A stretch of 64,000 nucleotides of DNA from assembly GCF_001411555.2 (NCBI RefSeq), contig NC_049902.1:9493985-9557984 (forward strand), given 5' to 3'. Within the stretch, counting starts at the first letter, position 1. Every line of letters starts with the position of its first letter. Made by a program: the position numbers and the translations under genes. Shown here piece by piece: positions 1-9,740 of this stretch. The DNA is from Juglans regia. Its lineage: Eukaryota > Streptophyta > Magnoliopsida > Fagales > Juglandaceae. The notes under the pieces were generated by a model that was not told where the DNA came from, made no database searches, and saw nothing but the letters and a program-made list of their open reading frames with translations.

Positions 1-1166
1 AGTACGAGCTAAGGTATGTGTGCCTGCTGAGTGTCAGCAGTTATCTATTTTTCTGCCTAGAAGGATGCCAAATAAAGCTAAAGATATCTTTAATAGTTTC
101 TTATGTGAATTGTTTTACTGTAGTAGTATCTGATTCACCCCTTTTGGTATCAGTACTGATAGTTTTGGTTTATTGAGAAGTAGTGGAATCAACATGGAGC
201 TTTGAATCATGTGTTTGTGGTGCCACAAAGCATTGAAATTACAATTGATTTTGAAAGGTTTAATTCATATTTTCAGTCCTATTGGAAAAGTTGAATATAG
301 TGATTGCGGAGGGAAAATGAGAGGAAAGTAGGAAACAGAATTGCCTCCACACCACCCACAATCTTTTGGCAGCTATTGACTAGTGTTGCCATTTTGTCAT
401 TGCCATTACCGTCGCTACCATCATCTACCTAACTTTCCCAGCATTGTCAATGAACTACCACCACCGCTGCCACTGCTGCTGGCTAGTGGCAACAAGTGAT
501 GGTCTGTTCCCAATATAAACATTACTATGGTCAATAACCTTCGCCTCTATGGTTTGCTCATATATCAAGAATATACATGTAAACATCTGTCAACTTTGAG
601 ATGGAAATTTGTGAGCCTATTCCGATTTCTAATTTTACAGAATTTTCTTTATTGATTAGTGGCTTCCATTCAAGCCAAACAACTATACTAACCAAGATAT
701 TTATAATCAAGTTATAACTAGACTTGGTAATTTTTTGCGTCAGACATTACAACAAAATATAATCTACCTCAGTTCTCATTGGTATGAAGAGAAGAGATCT
801 CCACCAGAAAATGAAACATAAAAAAAGATGGAAGGGCTGTCACAATTGATCTTGGTTTGCCTACAATCATCACATGCAGATAAAAACTTCAAATCTATAT
901 TTTATTCTGTTAATTTTTACTTTTATTGGAATTTTCATAAGATTGCTTTTAGTGGGATGATGATTTCTATTGCTCCATGGTATATATTTTCTTAGTTTGA
1001 TTCGCTTGTGGGCAGGCAGAGCTTTTTGCGTCCATTCCCTTTTAGCGTATTCGTATTTTTAATATATTGTTTTGTATGATGAATTGACTGCATTGCTGCA
1101 AATATTATATGGCCGATTGCTTTTTGTATTGGTTGTTTGACTTGGCATGTGACCTCCCTTTGCCAG
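1..1166 (+). other. Probable GAUT exon end (1-13) and 1.15-kb intron (14-1166)
   Basis: The window opens with GTACGAGCTAAG followed by GTATGTG at 14, a consensus plant 5' splice site. The next convincing acceptor in front of GAUT coding sequence is at 1165-1166, and both sites are compatible with phase 0. The stretch between is AT-rich with scattered stops and shows no other coding similarity. I infer one intron from 14 to 1166. An unseen small exon inside cannot be excluded. Confidence 0.5.
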
Positions 1167-2621
1167 GAGAGTAATGCAAGAATTGAACAAGCTGCCCATA
1201 AGGATTGGAACTTTACCGAACAAGTATTAAGTGCTACCTCGTTTTCCCGGCAATTAGCTGAGCAAATGACACTTGCCAAGGCTTATGTCATTATTGCCAA
1301 AGAGCACAATAACCTTCACCTTGCTTGGGAGCTGAGCTCAAAAATCAGAAGTTGCCAGCTTTTGCTTTCCAAAGCTGCCATGAGGGGGGAGCCCATCACA
1401 TTAGAGGAAGCAGAGCCAATAATTAAAAGCCTATCGTCTCTCATTTACAAGGCACAGGATGCCCATTATGACATTGCAACAACAATAGTGACAATGAAAT
1501 CTCATATTCAAGCCCTTGAAGAGCGTGCAAATGCAGCAACCGTTCAAAGCACGGTGTTTGGGCAACTGGCATCTGAAGCAATATCCAAGAGTCTTCATTG
1601 TGTAAATGTCAAACTCATAGCTGACTGGCTTAAAAAGCAATCTCTGCAAGAACTCGCAGATGACAAGAGAAACTCTCCTCGACTTACAGACAACAATCTA
1701 TACCATTTCTGTATCTTTTCAGATAATGTAGTGGCTACCTCTGTAGTTGTGAATTCCACTATCTCCAATGCTGATCATCCCAAGCAATTGGTCTTCCATA
1801 TTGTCACCAATGGAGTCAACTATGGAGCAATGCAGGCTTGGTTCCTTAGCAACGACTTCAAGGGGTCTACCATAGACGTGCAGAACATTGAGGATTTTTC
1901 TTGGTTAAATGCGTCATATGCCCCCATTGTGAAACAACTCCTTGATGCAAATTCATGGGCCTACTATTTTGGAGGAGGTGAACATTTAAACATTGAGCCG
2001 AAGCTGCGGAACCCAAAGTACCTATCTTTGCTGAATCACCTTCGGTTTTACATTCCAGAGATCTATCCACAACTAGAGAAGGTAGTTTTTCTCGATGATG
2101 ATGTCGTGGTCCAGAAGGATCTGACGCCACTTTTTTCGTTGGATTTGCATGGAAATGTAAATGGAGCAGTGGAAACTTGTCTTGAAGCCTTTCATCGTTA
2201 CTACAAGTATCTCAACTTCTCAAACTCAATTATCAGCTCAAATTTTGACCCGCAAACATGTGGATGGGCATTTGGTATGAATGTCTTTGATTTGATTGCA
2301 TGGAGGAAAGCAAACGTGACTGCCCGGTATCATCATTGGCAGGAGCAGAACACTGACGGGACACTCTGGAAGCTAGGCACCCTTCCCGCCGGCCTTCTAA
2401 CGTTTTATGGTCTCACCGAGCCACTTGATCGGAGATGGCATGTGTTAGGGCTGGGATATGATTTGAACATCGACAACCGTTTGATTGAGAGTGCAGCAGT
2501 AATTCACTTCAACGGCAACATGAAGCCATGGCTAAAGTTTGCCATTGGCAGGTATAAGCCTCTATGGGAACGGTACATAAATCAAAGCCACCCACATCTC
2601 CAAGATTGTCTCTTAAGTTAA
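1167..2621 (+). CDS. GAUT11-like: GAUT-family galacturonosyltransferase, 3' exon (partial gene)
   Basis: This is the last large exon (485 codons plus the frame-set start) of a GT8 galacturonosyltransferase. The family transfers galacturonic acid from UDP-GalA onto homogalacturonan during pectin synthesis and acts in the Golgi lumen as type II membrane proteins. The exon starts after the acceptor TTTGCCAG at 1159-1166 in phase 0. The first part is helical stem sequence (KIRSCQLLLSKAAMRGEP), followed by the GT8 domain from NLYHFCIFSDNV to the end. The metal/UDP-binding motif FLDDDVVVQKD lies near 2090-2120. HFNGNMKPW and GLGYD, also GT8 hallmarks, follow near the C-terminus, and the stop is TAA at 2619-2621. 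No frameshift is seen. By remembered similarity it is closest to Arabidopsis GAUT11; GAUT10 is the alternative. The N-terminal cytosolic tail, membrane anchor and first exons lie left of the window. Confidence 0.93.
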   Translation, partial: ESNARIEQAAHKDWNFTEQVLSATSFSRQLAEQMTLAKAYVIIAKEHNNLHLAWELSSKIRSCQLLLSKAAMRGEPITLEEAEPIIKSLSSLIYKAQDAHYDIATTIVTMKSHIQALEERANAATVQSTVFGQLASEAISKSLHCVNVKLIADWLKKQSLQELADDKRNSPRLTDNNLYHFCIFSDNVVATSVVVNSTISNADHPKQLVFHIVTNGVNYGAMQAWFLSNDFKGSTIDVQNIEDFSWLNASYAPIVKQLLDANSWAYYFGGGEHLNIEPKLRNPKYLSLLNHLRFYIPEIYPQLEKVVFLDDDVVVQKDLTPLFSLDLHGNVNGAVETCLEAFHRYYKYLNFSNSIISSNFDPQTCGWAFGMNVFDLIAWRKANVTARYHHWQEQNTDGTLWKLGTLPAGLLTFYGLTEPLDRRWHVLGLGYDLNIDNRLIESAAVIHFNGNMKPWLKFAIGRYKPLWERYINQSHPHLQDCLLS

Positions 2622-2943
2622 AATTTGCTACTGATTATATATATATATGCGATCTTCCCCCATGATGAATTCTCGATCTGTGGTCGCATCATTGTAGAGT
2701 CAGAAGCAGAAAATTTTGACTTTAATAGGATGTTTTTCTTTTCTTAATTTTTTTCCCCATCATAGTGTCTTGAAAGAGAATCATTTTTTACACATTAGAA
2801 AGTTTATATGTATTAGGTGAACAGGTTTGGTGGATTCTTTTTTGGTTGATTCTACAAGCTGTAGAATTATTTGTTCTTATAGTGATTCTTGTAATAATCT
2901 TTCATCTCCTTAGATTATGTCTTAACTGAACCAAAATAATAAA
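2622..2943 (+). other. GAUT 3' UTR with candidate poly(A) signal
   Basis: This is AT-rich sequence after the GAUT stop, with a short TATATATA run at 2637-2646 and T-rich blocks at 2730-2760. AATAAA occurs at 2938-2943 inside AAAATAATAAAATAAT and is the best near-upstream polyadenylation element. The cleavage site itself cannot be fixed from sequence. Confidence 0.4.
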
Positions 2944-3249
2944 ATAATTTATTTCGTTTTCCTTCTTTTTCTTTGCCATCAACCATAAAATCTGGTCAGT
3001 ACTTCTGTCAATCTTCATTATTTTTATAATACCTCACTATTATTCATTATTTTATTAATACTTTTCATCTATTTTTTACTATTATTAATTATTTTTAAAT
3101 ATTTAATTATTATTTTTTCATTATTGTTCACAAAATACTTGAAAATATCTCACTACGTCACAAAATTCTTGGGAGCCTTTGTTATTACAAATTACCTTCC
3201 CACAATATTGACTTTGTACAACATGTTCAAGGGGTTACTTGTACAGTGT
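2944..3249. other. AT-rich intergenic spacer
   Basis: Mostly TATTTATTATTA-type simple sequence. No coding or element signature is seen. Confidence 0.5.
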
Positions 3250-3254
3250 TTTAG

Positions 3255-3467
3255 GGCAGGTTTGGTAACCAAAACAAAACATAAAATTTTCATCTCATCT
3301 CATCATTACACCTTTTTCAAATCTCCATACAAAATATAATAAACAATTCAACGTTTTTAAATCCCAATACACCTTTTTCAAATTCCAAAACAATAATAAT
3401 ATTAAAACATAATATTTTAAACTTCAAAACAAAACACAAAATTCTCATCTCACCCCCCAAACCTGCC
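3255..3467. mobile_element. MITE with CATCTCATCTCA core
   Basis: This 213-bp element starts GGCAGGTTTGG and ends CCAAACCTGCC, an exact 11-bp inverted pair. TTTAG flanks both sides (3250-3254 and 3468-3472) as a candidate target-site duplication. The inside begins CATCTCATCTCATCATTACA, followed by TTTTTCAAATC-type sequence shared with the element at 62594-62813. It has no coding capacity. The superfamily is uncertain; its relative at 62594 has a 3-bp TAA duplication, which points to PIF/Harbinger. Confidence 0.7.
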
Positions 3468-3472
3468 TTTAG

Positions 3473-4134
3473 TTTCTTTTGCCATCAATTCTTCAGATTG
3501 ATGAGCTGCAGAACTAATCCTAAAACAGTAAAACTTGAAGCCTCTGACTTGGGAAGTAGTTTTGATTAATCTTTGGGGTGAATAGATCTTTGGTAAGGAG
3601 TTTTCTGAGACTGCATTTCAAGTAATTCAAAGAAAATTTCTCTCCGTCTGATGGGTTCCAAGAGTGTAGATGTGGAGTTTTGAATTTAGACATTTGGTTT
3701 ATACGGCTCGCCCCCAAGGCCACCATGCTGCTCGTGTTGGTCAATTAAAAAATATAGTCTATGTTGTTTAGTAACTTTAGCTAGAGGGTTAACAAACAAG
3801 AAAGATGGTAGCAATTGAGATTGATTAGTATTAATGGAGAAATTATAATTAAGAATAATGTTAGATATATGCTCTAAATAGACAAATTTCATGCAAACAC
3901 TTTGTAAAAACGATGATCCTACTAATAAAGAAAATGTTTCTTTTTATACTTTTTTCAAGATGAGGTCTACTTTTTTAAGGATTTATATGAAGCTTATCTA
4001 TTAGGACCAATAAATTGGTTCCCACTCATTCCCCACAAAGGGGCATCTTAATTCTTAAATGACAGTTTGTTACAGTTTATTATTATGAATTGTGTTGCCA
4101 TGTTGGAGATAATGGTTAGTCTATTGTTTTAAGA
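3473..4134. other. Intergenic sequence without recognised features
   Basis: Mixed AT-rich sequence with small open frames on the minus strand (3520-3744, 3686-3892) that match no family I know. It ends at the LINE target site. Confidence 0.5.
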
Positions 4135-4150
4135 GCATTCTCATTGACTT
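4135..4150. repeat. LINE target-site duplication, left copy
   Basis: GCATTCTCATTGACTT, identical to 9725-9740. The last two T bases merge with the poly(A)-tail T run, so the boundary is uncertain by about 2 bp. Confidence 0.93.
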
Positions 4151-4185
4151 TTTTTTTTTTTTGATTAAAACCTTAAACCATTCCA

Positions 4186-7100
4186 TTAAATCAAATCAGC
4201 AATACAAGATGGAGTATCCTCCATAGTTACAATCTGATCAGAAATACTAAGAGCATTTTGTGCAAGTAAATGGGCAATGTGATTGCCATTCCTTCTAACA
4301 TGAGTGACTTCCCATTTTTCAAACAGCTTTAGTAAATGTCTAGCTTCATTACAAAACATGCTTGAGCTGCTCAATGCTTCTCTGTCTTCAGCCAATGCTT
4401 TGGTGACTTGCAATGAATCACCTTCGAGTATGACCTGATGCAGACCAATCTCCCTGGCCAGTTTTACAGCTTGAAGAGCCCCGTATGATTCAGCTAGTAG
4501 GGGGTCAGGGTAGAGCTTTTCCTTCTGTCTCAATGTTGCAATAACCTGCCCCGACCTGTCTCTTATCACCACTCCTATTCCAATCAGCCCCTTAACTTTG
4601 TCCACTGCCCCATCCCAATTAACTTTGTACCAGTCCACTGGAGGAGCTTTCCAATGAATCACCGTGGAAGAGGTTTGGGTATTGCACTGGTCTGTTTTCT
4701 TTTCCACCATCATGTTTAGAGTAGTTCTTGCCTCTTTAACAATCTGGTTTGGATGTGTAAATCCTTTCTTGAAAATGAAAGAATTCCTTCTCCACCAGAT
4801 CCTCCTTGCTGTAATCACAAACTCCTGTAGTTCCTCTTGATTCAGTGCATCAGTCAATGTATCAAAAAGTGTTAACATTGAGGAGCTAGAAATGGAGCAT
4901 TTCTGTAGCTTTTTGGAGCACTGACTCCACACATCCTTTGTTGCTTCACAGCTCCACAGTACATGTAATACACTTTCCTCTTCCCTGTTGCAGATTGGGC
5001 ATAATGGATCACTCACCACTTTCTTTTTAAACAGGTTGGACTGAGTGGGAAGAGCATCCTGGCAGGCTCTCCAAAGAAAGGTTTTGTCTCCTGGTGTGAC
5101 GTCCATCTTCCAAATTTTTCTCCAAACCTCCTTGAGACCATTGCTGGTTGAAGCTTGCCCATGATTTGCCATCTCCCTGTCCTTAACCAAGTGGTATGCA
5201 CTCTTCACCGAGAAAGAGCCATCCTTTGTACCATGCCAAATGATTCTATCCCTGGTAGTCATAGTGCTGATGGGGGTCTCCAGTATCAATTGAGCATCCC
5301 TCTCCTCAAAGGTAGCTTGAATCAGGTCTTGGTTCCACCTCTTTAACTCAGGGTCCATTAGAGCTGCAACTTTAGCATTCCCCTCTAGGTTCTTCACTGG
5401 GCTGGTAACCCTCCTTGGGTTAGCATGGTCCAGCCATTTATCTCCCCATATGTTGATTTCTAACCCAGTGCCTACCCTCCAGAAAGAACCAGCCTCGATT
5501 ACATGCCTTGCAGCCAACAAGCTCCTCCATACAAATGAGGGTTTAAAGCCAAGCTCTGCTGTCTGAAAAGTCAGTAAGGGGTAGTATTTGGCTTTGAGAA
5601 CTTTGGCAACTAGGGTGTTGGGGTCTTGGATAATTCTCCAGCACTGTTTAGCAAGCATTGCCATGTTGAAGCACTCTAAATCCCTGAATCCCAAGCCCCC
5701 TTCTGATTTAGCTTGCCCCATTCTCTTCCATGAGATCCAGTGAATCTTGTTTTCCTTTTCTTGTTGGCCCCACCAGAAGTTTTGTATTACTCTGTTTATG
5801 GCTTGAAGTAAAGTTTTTGGTAACTTAAACACACTCATAGTGTATGTAGGGAGGGATTGTATGACTGCTTTCACAAATATTTCTTTCCCAGCCTGTGATA
5901 ATGCTCGAACCTTGAAGTTGCTAAGTCTCGATCTGATGTTGTCCAGAATGCCATTGAAGGATCTTAATCTATGTTTACCCACAACAGAAGGCAAGCCCAA
6001 ATACTTTTCATATGGCTTTGCTGACCTCATTCCAGCTATTGACAAGATGTACTCTTGAGTGGCCCTAGCTGTGTTCCTGCTAAACATGATTGTAGTTTTC
6101 TCTAGGTTCAGTCTTTGTCCAGAAGCCATTTCATAAGTTCTCAGCAAATTGATTAGCCTTCCCCATTCCACAGCATTAGCCTTGCAAAACAATAGACTAT
6201 CGTCTGCAAAGAAGAGGTGAGATATTCTCAGCTGTTTTCTAGCAACAGGAACTCCATGAATCCATCTGTTCTCTTCAGCTTTGTAAATTGAGTTGCTCAG
6301 AGCCTCTGCACATAGTATAAATAGATAAGGTGATAGTGGATCACCTTGTCTTAAACCTCGGGTGGGGTAGAATTCAGGTTGAGGGACACCATTCACCAAA
6401 AGAGCATATGAAACAGTTTCAATACACTTCATAACCACTTCCACCCAATTGCTGTCAAATCCCATCTTTAAAAGAACTGCCCTTAAGAAGCCCCATTCCA
6501 CCCTATCATAGGCCTTACTCATGTCCAATTTCAATGCCATGTAGCCTTCTTTCCCTGACATTTTACATTTCATTGTGTGTAAAGCTTCAAATGCTACAAT
6601 AACATTATCAGCAATAAGTCTTTTAGGGACAAATGCAGATTGTGATGGAGAAATAATGCTATGCAGCACCTTTTTTAGTCTATTTGCTATGACTTTAGAG
6701 ATGAGTTTGTAGAGAACATTACATAGAGATATTGGTCTAAAATCTGTGACATACATTGGGGTTTTCTTTTTTGGAATAAGTGCTATGAAAGTGTTGTTGA
6801 TACTGTCCAAACTGCCATTCGAATTAAGAACATTTAGAACTGCTTCACATACTTGAGTTCCAACCACTTGCCAGTGTTGTTGATAGAATAATGCAGGGAA
6901 ACCATCAGGCCCCGGGGAGCTTAATCCATTCATGTGAGATAAAGCATCTTCTACCTCCTGGACTGAATAAGGCCTGGTCAGATGCTCATTCTGTGCCACA
7001 CTCACTTTTGGTTCCAAGGATTCAATGCAAGTTAAAGGGCTGCAGGGGTTGGAAGTTGAGAAAATACTTGTGAAGTAATCCTGGAAAAGAGTGTTGATGC

Positions 7101-8277
7101 CCTCCTTTGAAGTGACTTCTTCTTGGTTACTATCCAGGAGCTTTTTGATCTCATTTGTTTTCCTCCTTTGTGATGCACACTGATGGAAAAATCTTGTATT
7201 CCTATCACCTTCCTTCAGCCATTTCTGTTTAGCTCTTTGTTTCCATTTGAGATTTTCAGCTTCCAATAGTGTGTCTACCCTTTGTTGTGCTTGTTTGATC
7301 TCTCCATTTAATAAGCCCGTGTTTATGTCTTGAAGGATTGAAAGGGTATCCATTTGTTGTTTGATTTCTCTCTTAAAGCTGCCATGGTGCTGTTTACTCC
7401 ACTGAGATAGTTTCTGTTTGCAAGACTTAAGCCCCTCAACAATGGATTGCATTTTGTTTGTTGCTACTCTAGGTAATCTCCATGCTTCCTCCACTACTTT
7501 AATGCAATTCTCCCTCAGGTTCCAACAAGCCTCATATCTGAAAGGCCTCTGTTGTCTGACAGAGTACATGTGCACCAGGTCTAACACAGTCCACAAGGGC
7601 CTATGATCTGAGTTGAGGGCTGGAAGAGTATAAACTCTCGAGCCAGCATACATCCCTATCCAAACATTATTACAAAAGGCTCTATCCAGCCTTTCTTTAG
7701 TGAATGCATTGCCATGCCTCCCGTTTGACCATGTGAATTTACTACCATAATAGCCCATATCATAGAGCCCACATCTTCCCACTGCCTCCCTAAAGGCCTC
7801 CATTTGGTTGTAGGGTCTCAATTGCCCTCCCCACTTTTCATCATACCTTAAAATTTCGTTAAAATCACCAACACAGAGCCAACCTGTATTGCTTGGAGGT
7901 GTGAGGGCCTGCAATAATTGCCAACTTTCATGTCTCTTTGAAGTAATCGGGCTGCCATAGAAACCTGTGAGAACCCAATGACCATCAGCTCTCCCTTCCT
8001 TCACCATCAGGGAAATATGATTATTTGAATAAGACATAACTTCAGCTTCTGATTCTTCTTTCCACAAGAAGGCCAATCCTCCACTTGATCCTTTTGAGTT
8101 CACCACAAAACTATTTTCAAACTTCAGTGTTCTTCTGACTGTTTCAATCTTAATTCTATTACACTTTGTTTCCATTAAAAAAACAAAGTTTGGGGACTTA
8201 TTTTGCACCATAGTGTGCAGATTATTCACTGTCCGAGGGTTCCCAAGCCCTCGACAGTTCCAACTTAGGCAGCTCAT
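4186..8277 (-). CDS. LINE ORF2: endonuclease-reverse transcriptase-RNase H
   Basis: 1363 residues, uninterrupted. The apurinic-type endonuclease domain (residues 1-230) has SWNCRGLGN, METKC, GDFNEIL and SDHRPL. The reverse transcriptase follows, with FRPISLCNVLYKLISK near 511, LDMSKAYDRVEW near 590 (catalytic Asp), LRQGDPLSPYLF and FADDSLLF near 690 (catalytic Asp pair). A zf-RVT zinc domain near 1050-1110 contains CPICNREEESVLHVLWSC. An RNase H domain of RVT_3 type from about 1215 shows NWDGA, AESYGAL and EGDS, three acidic active-site positions. The enzyme nicks the target, reverse transcribes LINE RNA and removes RNA. All visible catalytic residues are present, so this copy could encode an active protein. 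Confidence 0.95.
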   Translation of the reverse strand: MSCLSWNCRGLGNPRTVNNLHTMVQNKSPNFVFLMETKCNRIKIETVRRTLKFENSFVVNSKGSSGGLAFLWKEESEAEVMSYSNNHISLMVKEGRADGHWVLTGFYGSPITSKRHESWQLLQALTPPSNTGWLCVGDFNEILRYDEKWGGQLRPYNQMEAFREAVGRCGLYDMGYYGSKFTWSNGRHGNAFTKERLDRAFCNNVWIGMYAGSRVYTLPALNSDHRPLWTVLDLVHMYSVRQQRPFRYEACWNLRENCIKVVEEAWRLPRVATNKMQSIVEGLKSCKQKLSQWSKQHHGSFKREIKQQMDTLSILQDINTGLLNGEIKQAQQRVDTLLEAENLKWKQRAKQKWLKEGDRNTRFFHQCASQRRKTNEIKKLLDSNQEEVTSKEGINTLFQDYFTSIFSTSNPCSPLTCIESLEPKVSVAQNEHLTRPYSVQEVEDALSHMNGLSSPGPDGFPALFYQQHWQVVGTQVCEAVLNVLNSNGSLDSINNTFIALIPKKKTPMYVTDFRPISLCNVLYKLISKVIANRLKKVLHSIISPSQSAFVPKRLIADNVIVAFEALHTMKCKMSGKEGYMALKLDMSKAYDRVEWGFLRAVLLKMGFDSNWVEVVMKCIETVSYALLVNGVPQPEFYPTRGLRQGDPLSPYLFILCAEALSNSIYKAEENRWIHGVPVARKQLRISHLFFADDSLLFCKANAVEWGRLINLLRTYEMASGQRLNLEKTTIMFSRNTARATQEYILSIAGMRSAKPYEKYLGLPSVVGKHRLRSFNGILDNIRSRLSNFKVRALSQAGKEIFVKAVIQSLPTYTMSVFKLPKTLLQAINRVIQNFWWGQQEKENKIHWISWKRMGQAKSEGGLGFRDLECFNMAMLAKQCWRIIQDPNTLVAKVLKAKYYPLLTFQTAELGFKPSFVWRSLLAARHVIEAGSFWRVGTGLEINIWGDKWLDHANPRRVTSPVKNLEGNAKVAALMDPELKRWNQDLIQATFEERDAQLILETPISTMTTRDRIIWHGTKDGSFSVKSAYHLVKDREMANHGQASTSNGLKEVWRKIWKMDVTPGDKTFLWRACQDALPTQSNLFKKKVVSDPLCPICNREEESVLHVLWSCEATKDVWSQCSKKLQKCSISSSSMLTLFDTLTDALNQEELQEFVITARRIWWRRNSFIFKKGFTHPNQIVKEARTTLNMMVEKKTDQCNTQTSSTVIHWKAPPVDWYKVNWDGAVDKVKGLIGIGVVIRDRSGQVIATLRQKEKLYPDPLLAESYGALQAVKLAREIGLHQVILEGDSLQVTKALAEDREALSSSSMFCNEARHLLKLFEKWEVTHVRRNGNHIAHLLAQNALSISDQIVTMEDTPSCIADLI

Positions 8278-9701
8278 GGCACTTGGTGGGGCTGATTCAC
8301 AGCCTCCACCATTTCACTTCCACCAGAGTAATTCATAGGAAAGGCCCCATGCTTTGTTTTCTTCAGTTCATGCACTGCCCCTTCTGTCATCGATCTGGTG
8401 ATAATTCTTTTGTTACCTATTAAGCTTTCAGATTTGTTCTTCTCCAGCCCAATTGCAAGCCTTTCAAAGCTCTTGTTCCTTGCCTTCCTCTTCCAACTAG
8501 CTCTAGTTTTAATCCTTTCCAGTTCCTGGACCTGGCCCGAGACAAAATGGGCCAAGGAGGATGCTTGGGCTTTTAGATCCAGACAACCCTCATGGCCCAG
8601 GCCTGCCTGTTGGGTTTTGTCTAACCCTGAGTTTCTTATTGCACTCTTGGTGCACACCTCGATACCTTGCATGGAACATACTTCCTCAAATTGAGGAGTC
8701 AACTCAGAGCTTTCCAAGTTAAGTACATAGGGGCTTACCTTGATAGCCTGCTGGACTGGTTCTGTAGCAAAACTAGGAGATATCAGCTTTTCAGTAGCCT
8801 TTTTGCTACCTGTGTTGTCACCATCATACTTGCACGATTCCGGGATTTCAGCTGCTGCTTTGGTCTTGATTTTCTGATCATCGTCCCTGACCTCCCTCTC
8901 CTTCCTCCATGACTGACTTTCTGAATATTCCTGTGTTTCTGCATTGCCATAAGTTTTGTGGGAGAAATCATTGTCCTTAGATGCTGGGGCTCGCAGCCAT
9001 GCACCATATTGCAGCTTGCTGTCTCCAAGTGAGCTTACCAAGCAGCCTGATTTGGCATGCTTAATCACCCCACATTTAAAACAGAAAGTGGGAAGCCTCT
9101 CGTACTTAAGGGGAATCCAAGTCTTTTTGCCTGCATATGATAAGAACACCCCCCTTTGCAGCGCTTCTGATATGTTGATTTCCACCCTTATTCTTAAGAA
9201 TTTCCCCCAGCCAATCCCTCTTTCATCAACCTGGACAGTTAAAACTCGACCAATACATCCTCCAATCTGAGTTCCAACTTCATAGGTCATACTTGATAGT
9301 GGTATGTTGTATGCATGCACCCAGAATTCCTCTTTATTGAAAAGGACTTCATTTATGGACCTATTCCCTTCAAACACCTGCAAGCATAGTAGCCATCTGT
9401 CGAAAGACCAGGGTCTGCCCTTAATAACTTTCTGTAGATCTTCCTCTTTATTGAACTCGACCAGGAACTTGTTCATTCCTACTTCTGAGAACTTGAACCA
9501 GCTCTCACATTTCCATATCTTGGCCATTGTGGCTTTGAATGCTTCTCTGTTTACTAGTTTCTCAGCTATGATCATAACCAGTAGGCAAAACTTGCCATAC
9601 TGGTCGACCACTTCAGACGAGTCTTTTTCCAAGATCACTTCCTCTTTTTCCTTCTCAGTAAGACTTAGTCCCTCCCACTGTTTAGCTAAGTCGTCCTCCA
9701 T
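8274..9701 (-). CDS. LINE ORF1: DUF4283 / zinc-knuckle RNA-binding protein
   Basis: 475 residues from the ATG at 9701 (MEDDLAKQWEGLSL). The frame also extends to ATGs at 9734 and 9728, but those lie in the duplicated host target site, so I prefer 9701. The DUF4283 domain spans roughly residues 40-170 (WKCESWFKFSEVG ... RPWSFDRWLLCLQVFEG). A CCHC_4 knuckle, CFKCGVIKHAKSGC, follows near residue 205. The C-terminal half is polar, low-complexity and basic near the end. ORF1 proteins of plant L1 elements bind LINE RNA and form the RNP for target-primed reverse transcription. The stop TGA (8276-8274) overlaps the ORF2 ATG in an ATGA, which suggests reinitiation. No disabling change is seen. Confidence 0.9.
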   Translation of the reverse strand: MEDDLAKQWEGLSLTEKEKEEVILEKDSSEVVDQYGKFCLLVMIIAEKLVNREAFKATMAKIWKCESWFKFSEVGMNKFLVEFNKEEDLQKVIKGRPWSFDRWLLCLQVFEGNRSINEVLFNKEEFWVHAYNIPLSSMTYEVGTQIGGCIGRVLTVQVDERGIGWGKFLRIRVEINISEALQRGVFLSYAGKKTWIPLKYERLPTFCFKCGVIKHAKSGCLVSSLGDSKLQYGAWLRAPASKDNDFSHKTYGNAETQEYSESQSWRKEREVRDDDQKIKTKAAAEIPESCKYDGDNTGSKKATEKLISPSFATEPVQQAIKVSPYVLNLESSELTPQFEEVCSMQGIEVCTKSAIRNSGLDKTQQAGLGHEGCLDLKAQASSLAHFVSGQVQELERIKTRASWKRKARNKSFERLAIGLEKNKSESLIGNKRIITRSMTEGAVHELKKTKHGAFPMNYSGGSEMVEAVNQPHQVP

Positions 9702-9724
9702 TATCCCCTCTTCCGATCTGAAAG

Positions 9725-9740
9725 GCATTCTCATTGACTT
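9725..9740. repeat. LINE target-site duplication, right copy
   Basis: The second copy of GCATTCTCATTGACTT. Read on the minus strand it supplies two ATG codons (9734 and 9728) in frame with ORF1. Confidence 0.93.

Larger units (their letters stand above)
4151..9724 (-). mobile_element. Intact L1-type LINE, minus strand
   Basis: This 5.57-kb non-LTR retrotransposon reads right to left. The direct repeat GCATTCTCATTGACTT flanks it at 4135-4150 and 9725-9740, 16 of 16 bases identical. The 3' end is a poly(A) tail, seen as a T run up to 4162, with about 24 bp of 3' UTR. Both ORFs are open and overlap by 4 bp. The 5' UTR is only about 23 bp, so the copy is probably slightly 5'-truncated, although all coding sequence is present. 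Perfect TSD and intact frames suggest a young insertion. Confidence 0.95.

Noticed and set aside
992..1279. Minus-strand ORF over the GAUT intron/exon border
   Set aside because: Antisense to conserved GAUT coding sequence and without family resemblance.
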